Assembly: GCF_024614185.1 (NCBI RefSeq)
Contig: NZ_JAHTLF010000016.1
Span: forward strand, 124,001-188,000
DNA: 64,000 bases
Direction: 5' to 3'
Source of the DNA: Nocardioides carbamazepini
GTDB taxonomy: Bacteria > Actinomycetota > Actinomycetes > Propionibacteriales > Nocardioidaceae
Part shown: piece after piece, positions 8,653 to 16,051 of the stretch
Layout of the letters: the number at the start of each line of letters is the position of its first letter
Numbering within the stretch: position 1 is the first letter of the stretch
Program-made: the position numbers and the translations under genes
The notes under the pieces: model-generated
Told to the model about the DNA's origin: nothing
What the model saw: only the letters and a program-made list of their open reading frames with translations
Database searches by the model: none

Positions 8653-8721
8653 GCCTCGCCCGGCGCCGGGCGAGGTGGGTCCGTGCGGTCGGGTTCACCA
8701 CGTGATGTCGTCGAACCCACA

Positions 8722-8749
8722 CTTCTGTAGTGGAGCTCCGCTACAGAAG
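8722..8749. terminator. Bidirectional hairpin between convergent genes
   Basis: The arms CTTCTGTAGTGG and CCGCTACAGAAG pair over 12 bp with one G-T type mismatch around an AGCT loop. It lies between the convergent MBL gene (ends 8652) and crp (ends 8801). There is no U-tract, so it would act as a high-GC actinobacterial style terminator or mRNA 3'-end stabiliser. The rest of this 148-bp gap shows nothing. Confidence 0.65.
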
Positions 8750-8800
8750 CGGCCCTTCGCCTACATACCGTGATGGAACCGCGGCCCCACCGGACCAGCC

Positions 8801-9478
8801 TCAGCGGGCCCGCCGCGACATCCGCTCCATGTCGAGGATGACGACGGAGCGGGGCTCCAGGCGCAGCCAGCCGCGCGAGGCGAAGTCGGCGAGCGCCTTG
8901 TTGACCGTCTCGCGGGAGGCGCCGACCAGCTGGGCGAGCTCCTCCTGGGTGAGGTCGTGGTGGACGTGGACGCCGTCGTCGGCGGTGCGCCCGAAGCGGT
9001 CGGCGAGGTCGAGCAGCGCCTTGGCGACCCGGCCGGGGACGTCGGAGAACACCAGGTCGGCGACGACGTCGTTGGCCTTGCGCAGCCGCGCGGCCAGCTG
9101 GGCGAGCAGACCACGGGCGACCGTCGGGCGACCCTCGAGCCAGCGCAGCAGGTCCTCGTGGGAGAGCGACGCGAACTCGGCGTCCGTCACGCAGGTGACG
9201 GTGGCCGAGCGCGGACCCGGGTCGAAGAGCGAGAGCTCGCCGAACATCTGCCCGGGGCCCATGATCGCGAGCAGGTTCTCGCGGCCGTCGGACGAGGTGC
9301 GGCCGAGCTTCACCTTGCCCTCGAGGACGACGTACAGCTTGTCGCCGCTGTCGCCCTCGTGGAACAGCACCTCACCGCGGCGTAGCCGGGTGGTGGCCAG
9401 CGACGTGCGCAGCCCTGCCATCGCCTCGTCGTCGAGGGCACTGAACAGTGGCGCCTGACGGAGTACGTCGTTGTCCAC
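8801..9478 (-). CDS. crp: Crp/Fnr-family cAMP-responsive regulator (GlxR/Crp type)
   Basis: Global transcription factor of 225 aa. The N-terminal cyclic-nucleotide-binding barrel contains the phosphate-binding cassette FGELSLFDPGPRSATV near residues 80-95. A long dimerisation helix follows, then the C-terminal winged HTH (TQEELAQLVGASRETVNKAL). Length and sequence match mycobacterial Crp (Rv3676) and corynebacterial GlxR. The GTG start at 9478 is supported by GGAGGA six bases upstream. It is divergent from nth with the same neighbours as in M. tuberculosis, so orthology is likely. Confidence 0.95.
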   Translation of the reverse strand: MDNDVLRQAPLFSALDDEAMAGLRTSLATTRLRRGEVLFHEGDSGDKLYVVLEGKVKLGRTSSDGRENLLAIMGPGQMFGELSLFDPGPRSATVTCVTDAEFASLSHEDLLRWLEGRPTVARGLLAQLAARLRKANDVVADLVFSDVPGRVAKALLDLADRFGRTADDGVHVHHDLTQEELAQLVGASRETVNKALADFASRGWLRLEPRSVVILDMERMSRRAR

Positions 9479-9615
9479 GCTTCCTCCAAAGTTGCGTAAA
9501 ACCCGGTCGGCCGCATCCTAGCCAGTGCGCGATGTCACACCTAGTGCCGCATCCGGCATGTCCTCCTCGGACACACCGGCTCGGGCTGTCGGAGGCACAC
9601 CGTAGGGTGGCCTCC

Positions 9616-10332
9616 GTGCGGCCGATCGACACCACTGAGGAGACGTCGACCCAGCTCGTCCGGAGGGCCCGCAAGATCGACCGGGTGCTCGCCGAGACCT
9701 ACCCCGACGCCAAGGCCGAGCTCGACTTCGACAACCCGTTCGAGTGCCTCGTCGTGACCGTGCTGTCCGCGCAGACGACCGACAAGCGGGTCAACGCGGT
9801 GCGCCCGACGCTGTTCGCCGCCTACCCGGACCCGCCGTCGATGGCCGCCGCCGACCGCGCCCATCTCGAGCAGATCGTCGGTCCACTGGGCTTCTTCCGG
9901 GCCAAGACCGAGTCGCTGCTCAAGCTCAGCGCCGCCCTCGTCGAGCGCTACGACGGTCAGGTGCCCGCCCGGCTCGACGACCTCGTCACGCTCCCCGGCG
10001 TGGGCCGCAAGACCGCCAACGTGGTCCTCGGCAACGCCTTCGACCTCCCCGGCATCACGGTCGACACCCACTTCGGCCGACTGGCCCGCCGCCTCGGGTG
10101 GACCGAGGAGACCGACCCGGTGAAGGTCGAGCACGCCGTCGGTGCGCTGTTCCCCCAGCGTGACTGGACCATGCTGTCGCACCACCTGATCTGGCACGGC
10201 CGCCGGCGCTGCCACGCGAAGAAGCCCGCGTGCGGCGCATGCCCCGTCGCGCGGTGGTGCCCGTCCTACGGCACCGGACCGACGGACCCGGTCGAGGCGG
10301 AGAAGCTGGTCCGCACCGAAGGTCCCAACTGA
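9616..10332 (+). CDS. nth: Endonuclease III (DNA glycosylase/AP lyase)
   Basis: Base-excision repair enzyme removing oxidised pyrimidines. The helix-hairpin-helix LVTLPGVGRKTANVVLG carries the catalytic Lys, VDTHFGRLA carries the catalytic Asp, and the C-terminal 4Fe-4S cluster ligands follow C-x6-C-x2-C-x5-C. About 238 aa. The GTG at 9616 is chosen because TAGGGT (9603-9608) lies 7 nt upstream, fitting a leaderless start. A GTG at 9607 would add three residues. The stop overlaps the next ATG (TGATG), opening a four-gene operon nth-tlpA-nudix-marP. Confidence 0.95.
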   Translation: MRPIDTTEETSTQLVRRARKIDRVLAETYPDAKAELDFDNPFECLVVTVLSAQTTDKRVNAVRPTLFAAYPDPPSMAAADRAHLEQIVGPLGFFRAKTESLLKLSAALVERYDGQVPARLDDLVTLPGVGRKTANVVLGNAFDLPGITVDTHFGRLARRLGWTEETDPVKVEHAVGALFPQRDWTMLSHHLIWHGRRRCHAKKPACGACPVARWCPSYGTGPTDPVEAEKLVRTEGPN

Positions 10333-10961
10333 TGCGTCTTCCCGCCGCCGCGGTCGCCCTGGTGGTGGCGGGCGTCCTCCTGACGGGCTGCGACAGCGTC
10401 GCGCCCGCGTTCGCGTGCAAGGTGGACGCCGCGACGCCGGACCTGATCGAGGACCGCGAGGCCGCCGGCATCGCCGACTGCGACCCGACGACCTGGTCGG
10501 TTGCCGACGGCGCCGCGGCGCAGCTGCCGGACCTCGAGCTCGACTGCCTCGGCGGCGCGACCGGGGCGGCGCTGTCGCAGGTGCACGGACCGGCGATCCT
10601 CAACTTCTGGGCGTCCAACTGCGGCCCGTGCCGCAAGGAGATGCCGGCGCTGCAGGCGTTCTACGAGGCCCACGGCGACCGGATCACCGTCCTGGGCGTG
10701 AACTGGCTCGACACCTATCCCGGCGCGGCCATCGACCTGGCGCGGCAGAGCGGCGTCACCTACCCGTCGCTCGCCGATGCCTGCGGCGACCTGCAGGAGA
10801 CCGACGCCGACCTCGGCATCGGCCTGCCGTTCTTCCTGTTCGTCGCCGCGGACGGCACCGTGTCGCGACCGCACACCGGTGGGGTGACCTCACCGGACGA
10901 GATCGTCGACATGGTCGCGACGTACCTCGACCTCGACCTCACCGCCCAGGCGGCGTCGTGA
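10332..10961 (+). CDS. TlpA/ResA-like thioredoxin lipoprotein
   Basis: 209-aa secreted thioredoxin-fold protein anchored as a lipoprotein. The signal peptide ends in the lipobox LLTGC with Cys20 as the lipidated residue. The redox motif WASNCGPCRKEM has its CGPC at residues 97-100, and the cis-Pro loop is GLPFFLF. It most likely reduces or oxidises extracytoplasmic disulfides, as in cytochrome c maturation or redox protection of envelope proteins. It matches Rv3673c in position. It sits between nth and the Nudix gene, overlapping both, which suggests co-transcription with marP. Confidence 0.92.
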   Translation: MRLPAAAVALVVAGVLLTGCDSVAPAFACKVDAATPDLIEDREAAGIADCDPTTWSVADGAAAQLPDLELDCLGGATGAALSQVHGPAILNFWASNCGPCRKEMPALQAFYEAHGDRITVLGVNWLDTYPGAAIDLARQSGVTYPSLADACGDLQETDADLGIGLPFFLFVAADGTVSRPHTGGVTSPDEIVDMVATYLDLDLTAQAAS

Positions 10962-11698
10962 CGGACCTGCCGGACGACCTGCCCGCCGACCTGCCCGACT
11001 GGCTGCACCCCGTCGCGCGGGGCGCGCGGCGGATCAGCGGCAGCCACCTGACGGCCTTCCTGCCGCCCAAGGACAAGCCGGTACGCCGCGGCGCCGTCCT
11101 CATGCTCTTCGGCGACCACGACGTCCTGCTCACCGAGCGCGCCCACGACATGCGCTCCCACCCGGGCCAGGTCTCCTTCCCGGGCGGCGGCATCGATCCC
11201 GGCGAGAGCGTGGTCGAGGCGGCGCTGCGGGAGGCCGAGGAGGAGATCGGCGTCGACCCGGCCGGTGTCGAGGTGTTCGGGAGCCTGCCCGAGCTGTGGC
11301 TGCCGCCGTCCAACTTCGCGGTGACGCCCATCCTCGGCTGGTGGCGCGACCCGGCGCCGATCCGCGTCGCGTCACCCCAGGAGGTGCATGCGATCCACCG
11401 GGTCACGCTCGAGGAGCTCTTCGCTCCCGAGCACCGGATCCAGGTGCGCCACCCCGGAGGCTGGATGGGCCCCGGCTTCCTCATCGGCCCCGACAAGGAC
11501 GTGATCCTGTGGGGCTTCACGGGCGGGATCTTGACCAAGTTCTTCGACTTCCTCGGGTGGCTCCCCCCGGTGACGGACCCACCGGTGCATGATCTCCCGG
11601 ACTACATGCTCGCCGAGCACGTCCGCCGGACGGCTGCCGCGGCAGCTGCCGACGAGGACGCGGGGGACGGCATGGACATCCTGGAGCCCAACGGGTGA
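10958..11698 (+). CDS. Nudix hydrolase, CoA pyrophosphatase (NudL) type
   Basis: 246-aa Nudix protein with an intact Nudix box, GGGIDPGESVVEAALREAEEEIG, spanning about residues 72-94. It is preceded by the NUDT7/NudL-like LLTERAHDMRSHPGQVSFPG segment that defines CoA pyrophosphatases (UPF0035). It would cleave CoA and its derivatives to 4'-phosphopantetheine and 3',5'-ADP. An extra C-terminal tail (FLGWLPPVTDP...) is seen in actinobacterial members such as Rv3672c. The GTG start overlaps the TlpA-like gene (GTGA), and its end overlaps marP by four bases. Confidence 0.9.
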   Translation: MTDLPDDLPADLPDWLHPVARGARRISGSHLTAFLPPKDKPVRRGAVLMLFGDHDVLLTERAHDMRSHPGQVSFPGGGIDPGESVVEAALREAEEEIGVDPAGVEVFGSLPELWLPPSNFAVTPILGWWRDPAPIRVASPQEVHAIHRVTLEELFAPEHRIQVRHPGGWMGPGFLIGPDKDVILWGFTGGILTKFFDFLGWLPPVTDPPVHDLPDYMLAEHVRRTAAAAAADEDAGDGMDILEPNG

Positions 11699-12870
11699 AC
11701 GCCCTCGACTGGCTGCTCGTCGTCCTCGTCGCCGCCTATGCCCTGTCCGGCTACTGGCAGGGCTTCATCACCGGCGCCTTCGCGACGGTCGGGCTGCTGT
11801 CGGGCGGCCTGGGTGGCATCCTGCTGGCCCCGCTGGTCCTCGGTGGCCTCGATCCGTCGCTGGCGGTGTCCCTCGGCGCCCTGTTCATCGTGATCCTGTG
11901 CGCCTCGCTCGGCCAGGCGGTGCTGCAGTACGCCGGCGCGCGGGTGCGCGAGCGGATCACCTGGCAGCCGGCCCGGGCCCTGGACGCGGTCGGCGGGGCG
12001 TTGCTCAGCGCGCTCGCCGTCCTCCTCGTCGCCTGGGCGCTCGGCGTCGCGATCTCCGGGACCCGGATCGGCCCGGTCACCTCGATGGTGCGCAGCTCGG
12101 CGGTGTTGTCGAAGGTCAACGAGGTGCTTCCGGAGTCGGCGCCGAACGCACTGCAGGCGTTCAACAACGTGGTCGGCACCGGCTTCTTCCCCCGCTACCT
12201 CGAGCCGTTCGCCCCGGAGCGGATCGTGGAGGTCGCCCCCGGGCCGTCGGACCTGCCGGGGTCGGACAAGGTCGCGGCGACCCGGTCCAGCGTGGTCAAG
12301 ATCCGGGGCGCGAACAGCTGCGGCCGGGGCGTCGAGGGCACCGGGTTCGTCTTCGCCGAGGACCGGGTGATGACCAACGCCCATGTCGTGGCGGGCGTCG
12401 ACGACCCGGAGGTCAGCATCGGCGGCGGCACCGAGCTCGCCCGGGTCGTGCTCTACGACCGAGAGCTCGACGTCGCGATCCTCGCGCTGGAGACCGACGA
12501 CGCCCCGGTGCTGAGGTTCGACACGGGCGTCGGCGCCGAGGACCCGGTCGCGATCGTCGGCTACCCGCAGGACGGGCCGTTCGACGTCCAGACCGGCCGG
12601 GTGCGCGCGATGCAGAACCTCCGCTCGCCCGACATCTACGGCGCCGGCACCGTGGTTCGCGAGGTCTACTCTCTGCGTGGCCTGGTCCGGCCCGGCAACT
12701 CCGGCGGCCCGATCGTGACCCCTCAGGGCAAGGTCGCCGGCGTGGTCTTCGCCGCGTCGGTGACCGATCCCGAGACCGGGTACGCCCTCACCGCCCAGCA
12801 GGTGCAGGCCAGTGCGCGTGCCGGCACGTCGTCGGAGACCGAGGTCGACACCGGCGACTGCGCCTCGTGA
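11695..12870 (+). CDS. marP: MarP-like membrane-anchored periplasmic serine protease
   Basis: 391-aa protein with an N-terminal CvpA-like four-helix membrane domain (residues 1-130) and a C-terminal chymotrypsin-like protease. The catalytic triad is visible as H230 (TNAHVV), D259 (DVAIL) and S336 (GNSGGP). This closely parallels M. tuberculosis MarP (Rv3671c), which is needed for resistance to acid and cleaves the peptidoglycan hydrolase RipA. A RipA-like protein is encoded at 26601-27869 in this window and could be its substrate (inference). The GTG start overlaps the Nudix stop. Confidence 0.93.
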   Translation: MNALDWLLVVLVAAYALSGYWQGFITGAFATVGLLSGGLGGILLAPLVLGGLDPSLAVSLGALFIVILCASLGQAVLQYAGARVRERITWQPARALDAVGGALLSALAVLLVAWALGVAISGTRIGPVTSMVRSSAVLSKVNEVLPESAPNALQAFNNVVGTGFFPRYLEPFAPERIVEVAPGPSDLPGSDKVAATRSSVVKIRGANSCGRGVEGTGFVFAEDRVMTNAHVVAGVDDPEVSIGGGTELARVVLYDRELDVAILALETDDAPVLRFDTGVGAEDPVAIVGYPQDGPFDVQTGRVRAMQNLRSPDIYGAGTVVREVYSLRGLVRPGNSGGPIVTPQGKVAGVVFAASVTDPETGYALTAQQVQASARAGTSSETEVDTGDCAS

Positions 12871-12876
12871 CGGGTA

Positions 12877-12902
12877 TGAATCCCCGGACATCCGGTGATT
12901 CA
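12877..12902. promoter_or_regulatory. 26-bp imperfect palindrome upstream of acyl-CoA dehydrogenase
   Basis: The half-sites TGAATCcCCGGA and TCCGGtGATTCA face each other across two bases, with one mismatched pair. It lies in the 62-bp gap between marP and the acyl-CoA dehydrogenase gene. It could be the operator of a TetR- or GntR-type regulator or the marP terminator. It lacks a U-tract, and its symmetry is operator-like. Confidence 0.5.
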
Positions 12903-12932
12903 TGCACAGGGCGCGTGCGCCATCATGGCCCC

Positions 12933-14198
12933 ATGACAGGGCCGTCGCCGATGTATCCCGCCTATGCCGCGCCGAGCGAGCAGGCCCTGCGCCTGTACGA
13001 CGAGATGCGGCGGTTCCTCGCCGAGGACGTGTTCCCGGCCGAGCAGGCCTATGAGCGCTATCGCGAGGCCGCCGGCCCCGACGACCACACCGTGCCGACG
13101 GTGGTGGAGGAGCTCAAGGTCGCGGCCCGGGCGCGCGGCCTGTGGAACCTCTTCCTGCCGAGCGAGTCCGGGCTGACCCAGCTGGAGTACGCGCCGATCG
13201 CCGAGCTCTCCGGGTGGAGCCTCGAGCTCGCGCCCGAGGCGATCAACTGCCAGGCTCCCGACACCGGCAACATGGAGCTGCTGCACCTGGTCGGCACCGA
13301 GGAGCAGAAGCAGCGCTGGCTGCGGCCGCTGCTGGATGGTGAGATCCGCTCCGCGTTCGCGATGACCGAGCCGGCGGTGGCGTCGTCCGACGCCACCAAC
13401 GTCGAGACGCGGATCGAGCGCGACGGCGACGAGTACGTCGTCAACGGCCGCAAGTGGTGGATCACCGGTGCCGCCGACCCGCGCTGCCGGGTCCTCATCG
13501 TGATGGGCAAGACGGATCCCGACGCGGCCACCCACCGACAGCAGTCGATGCTGATCGTCCCCGTCGACACCCCCGGCGTCGAGATCAAGCGGTCCTACCC
13601 GGTGTTCGGCCGCCAGGACCAGCACGGCCACACGGTCATCGAGTTCACCGACGCCCGCGTCCCCGTGAGCAATCTCCTCGGCGAGGAGGGTGGCGGCTTC
13701 GCTGCCGCGCAGATGCGGCTGGGCCCCGGCCGGATCCATCACGTGATGCGGGCCCTCGGTGCCGGCGAGCGGGCGCTGGCGATGATGGTCGACCGGGCGA
13801 AGTCCCGTACGGCGTTCGGCGGGCTCCTCGCGGAGCAGTCGGCCGTGCGGGAGAAGATCGCCGAGTCGCGGGTCGAGCTCGACCAGGCCCGTGCGCTGTG
13901 CCATCTCGCCGCGCACACCGTCGACGCCGAGGGCAACAAGGGCGCCCGTCACCTCATCGCCTCCGCGAAGGTCGCCGTGCCGCGCGCCGTCCTCTCCGTC
14001 ATCGACCGTGCCATCCAGCTCCACGGCGCCGCCGGCATCAGCGACGCGACACCGCTCGCGTCGCTCTACGGCTGGCACCGCGCGATGCGGATCTTCGACG
14101 GTCCCGACGAGGCCCACCTGACCACGCTCGGACGCGCGGAGCTGACCCGTGCCCCGCTGTTCGACCTGCCACCCGCCCTGCACGACCAGTTCCGCTGA
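12933..14198 (+). CDS. Acyl-CoA dehydrogenase (ACAD10/11-like)
   Basis: 421-aa FAD-dependent acyl-CoA dehydrogenase catalysing alpha-beta dehydrogenation of an acyl-CoA. The alpha-helical N-terminal domain, the beta-barrel flavin region (FAMTEPAVASSDATNVET, KWWITGAADP) and the C-terminal helical domain with IQLHGAAGISDATPLA and FDGPDEAH are all present. The DGPDEAH ending is typical of the ACAD10/11-like branch. It is followed 20 bp later by an enoyl-CoA hydratase on the same strand, so the two probably do consecutive beta-oxidation steps. The start at 12933 gives a short N-terminal extension before the first conserved helix. Confidence 0.92.
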   Translation: MTGPSPMYPAYAAPSEQALRLYDEMRRFLAEDVFPAEQAYERYREAAGPDDHTVPTVVEELKVAARARGLWNLFLPSESGLTQLEYAPIAELSGWSLELAPEAINCQAPDTGNMELLHLVGTEEQKQRWLRPLLDGEIRSAFAMTEPAVASSDATNVETRIERDGDEYVVNGRKWWITGAADPRCRVLIVMGKTDPDAATHRQQSMLIVPVDTPGVEIKRSYPVFGRQDQHGHTVIEFTDARVPVSNLLGEEGGGFAAAQMRLGPGRIHHVMRALGAGERALAMMVDRAKSRTAFGGLLAEQSAVREKIAESRVELDQARALCHLAAHTVDAEGNKGARHLIASAKVAVPRAVLSVIDRAIQLHGAAGISDATPLASLYGWHRAMRIFDGPDEAHLTTLGRAELTRAPLFDLPPALHDQFR

Positions 14199-14218
14199 GA
14201 CCGACCGAGGATCGCCTG

Positions 14219-15019
14219 ATGACCGAGCAGAAGACCGAGCAGAAGATCGCGACCTTCGTCCGCTACGAGCACGCCGACGGCGTCGCCCGGATCACCTTGG
14301 CCGACGGGGACCGCGGCAACCCGATCCACCACGCCTCGGTCGCCCAGCTCCACGACGCCGTCCGCTCGGCACACCGTGACGGCGCGCGCGTCGTCGTACT
14401 GGCCGCCGAGGGCCGGTTCTTCTCCGTCGGCGGCGACCTCGGCGCCTTCGCCGCCTCCGACGACATGGCCGGCTTCATCGACGACCTCGCCGAGGCGTTG
14501 CACCGGGTGGTCGGCGAGCTGGTCCGCTCCGACGCCATCGTCGTCAGCGCGGTCCAGGGCACGGCCGCCGGCGCCGGCTTCCCGCTCGCCGCCGCGGCCG
14601 ACGTCGTGGTCGCCGCCGAGTCCGCCAAGTTCAGCCTCGCCTACACCAAGGTCGGCCTCTCGCCCGACGGCGGCAGCTCGCTGCTCGTCCACACCCTGGG
14701 CCTCCACCGGACCCTGCGCCTGGCCCTCCTCGGCGACCTGCTCACCGCTCAGGACGCGTACGACGCCGGCCTGGTCGCCCGCGTCGTCCCCGCCGACGAC
14801 CTGGCCGCCACGGTCGACCAGCTCGTCGCCGGTCTCGTCGCCGGCTCGGCCGCGGCCAACGCCGCCGCCAAGCGGCTGCTGCGCGAGGTCGCCGCGCCCG
14901 CGCCGGAGTCCGCGCTGCGCAAGGAGACCCTGTCCATCCGGACCCTCGCCGACGGCGCCGACGGGCGGGAGGGTGTCACCGCCTTCGTGGAGAAGCGGGC
15001 GCCGAAGTTCGGGGGTTGA
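14219..15019 (+). CDS. Enoyl-CoA hydratase/isomerase (crotonase family)
   Basis: 266-aa crotonase-fold enzyme. The oxyanion-hole strands are visible in EGRFFSVGGDLGAF and VQGTAAGAGFPLAAAADVVVAAESAKF. The LAYTKVGLSPDGGSS segment follows, where the usual catalytic Glu of hydratases is replaced (the motif is normally PExGL/PEIGL). Here the second acidic residue is Asp in SPDGG, so isomerase or another crotonase activity is possible. It forms an operon with the acyl-CoA dehydrogenase. GAGG about 10 bases before the ATG supports the start. The beginning MTEQKTEQK carries a small KTEQ duplication. Confidence 0.9.
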   Translation: MTEQKTEQKIATFVRYEHADGVARITLADGDRGNPIHHASVAQLHDAVRSAHRDGARVVVLAAEGRFFSVGGDLGAFAASDDMAGFIDDLAEALHRVVGELVRSDAIVVSAVQGTAAGAGFPLAAAADVVVAAESAKFSLAYTKVGLSPDGGSSLLVHTLGLHRTLRLALLGDLLTAQDAYDAGLVARVVPADDLAATVDQLVAGLVAGSAAANAAAKRLLREVAAPAPESALRKETLSIRTLADGADGREGVTAFVEKRAPKFGG

Positions 15020-15025
15020 CCTCGG

Positions 15026-15088
15026 CGTCGTACCGGACAATTCGGTCGTGAACTCGCCGGAATCGCGACCGAATCGTCCGGTACGACG
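15026..15088. repeat. Dispersed hairpin repeat, family 2, copy A
   Basis: Two 23-nt arms (15026-15048 and 15066-15088) begin CGTCGTACCGGACAATTCGG and are complementary at 22 of 23 positions across a 17-nt loop containing GTGAACTCGCCGG. It lies between the convergent enoyl-CoA hydratase and DUF2236 genes, so termination in both directions is likely. A second copy at 46807-46869 keeps the outer 13 bp of the arms and the loop sequence (GTGAAATCGCTGG), which makes it a dispersed element. Confidence 0.8.
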
Positions 15089-15094
15089 GTCAGC

Positions 15095-15991
15095 TCAGCC
15101 CGGAGCCACCGAGGCCTCGTGCCGCACCGGGCAGCCCCCGACGCCCGCGACGGGGAAGGTCCCGAGATCGCCGAGCCGGTAGCCGCCGGGGTAGCTCTTG
15201 ATCCGCGGCAGGTCGGCGGTGAAGCTCGGTTTGCGGTTCGACGGGGTGTGGCGCAGCAGCCGGGCCCGGACCCGCATCGCACCGACGCTGAGCCGGCGTA
15301 CGACGGGCCCCGGGTCGGCGTACGCGAAGGCGTCGAGGAGCGGCCGGTCCATCAGCCCCCGGCTGAACAGGTCCACCGGCGTGCGCAGCGGCCGCGGGTA
15401 GAACGTGGTGAGCAGGCGCAGCGTGGCGTCCGCGACCCGGCGGCCGCCGGCGTCGAAGTCGAAGTGGGCGCGCTCGTAGTCGTCCATCAGGTGCATGAAC
15501 GCGTCGTAGGTCTCCGGGATGTCCTTGATCCCCATGTGCCGCCCGAGCGCGCGGTAGTAGTTGACGCTCGCGCGCAGCTCGCCGTCGGTGAGCCGGCGCC
15601 AGCCGTAGTCGTCCAGCCAGCGCTTGGGGACGACCACGAAGGTCGACAGGACGTAGCGGAAGTCGTCGTTGGAGATGTCGTAGGCACGGTGCATCTGGTT
15701 GATCCGGCGCAGTGCCGTCCGGCCAGCGTCGGAGTCGAAGCCGTGCACGAACGGCGCCTCGAGCAGGAGCGCCGTGTCGTCGTACCGCTTCTGGACGGCG
15801 CCGGTGAAGGCGCCGGTCTCGTCGAGGAGCCGCCCGATGCTCGGGACGGCGTAGGTCCGGAACAGCGCGAAGCTGAGCGCCTGGGTGAGGTCCCAGGTGA
15901 ACTCGTAGAGCGCCAGGTTCTGATAGATCTCGACGTAGTCCGTCTCCGGGTCGAGGGCGTCGTTGCGGTCCCGCCACAGCGTCTTGGCCAT
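15095..15991 (-). CDS. DUF2236 protein, MpaB-family oxygenase-like
   Basis: 298-aa protein of the DUF2236 family, which includes the latex-clearing protein Lcp and the heme-containing MpaB-type oxygenases. Conserved features are the FRYVLSTFVVVPKRWL region, YYRALGRHMGIKDIP and the DFDAGGRRVAD helix. It may bind heme and act on a lipid or steroid substrate; this is a family-based inference. A TATCGT -10 lies 6 nt before the ATG. A KstR-type box (16016-16029) covers its -35 region and that of the divergent OYE gene, so both are probably co-regulated. Confidence 0.82.
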   Translation of the reverse strand: MAKTLWRDRNDALDPETDYVEIYQNLALYEFTWDLTQALSFALFRTYAVPSIGRLLDETGAFTGAVQKRYDDTALLLEAPFVHGFDSDAGRTALRRINQMHRAYDISNDDFRYVLSTFVVVPKRWLDDYGWRRLTDGELRASVNYYRALGRHMGIKDIPETYDAFMHLMDDYERAHFDFDAGGRRVADATLRLLTTFYPRPLRTPVDLFSRGLMDRPLLDAFAYADPGPVVRRLSVGAMRVRARLLRHTPSNRKPSFTADLPRIKSYPGGYRLGDLGTFPVAGVGGCPVRHEASVAPG

Positions 15992-16015
15992 GGCCCGACG
16001 ATAGACCCGAACGAG

Positions 16016-16029
16016 TAGAACGTGTTCCA
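16016..16029. promoter_or_regulatory. KstR-type operator in divergent promoter
   Basis: TAGAACGTGTTCCA fits the mycobacterial KstR consensus TNNAACNNGTTNNA exactly at every fixed position. It sits in the 60-bp space between the divergent DUF2236 and Old Yellow Enzyme genes, overlapping the -35 regions of both -10 elements (15998-16003 minus, 16039-16044 plus). A TetR repressor bound there would shut off both genes. The regulator itself is not encoded in this window. Confidence 0.65.
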
Positions 16030-16051
16030 CCGTCGGTCTAGAGTGCGCCGC

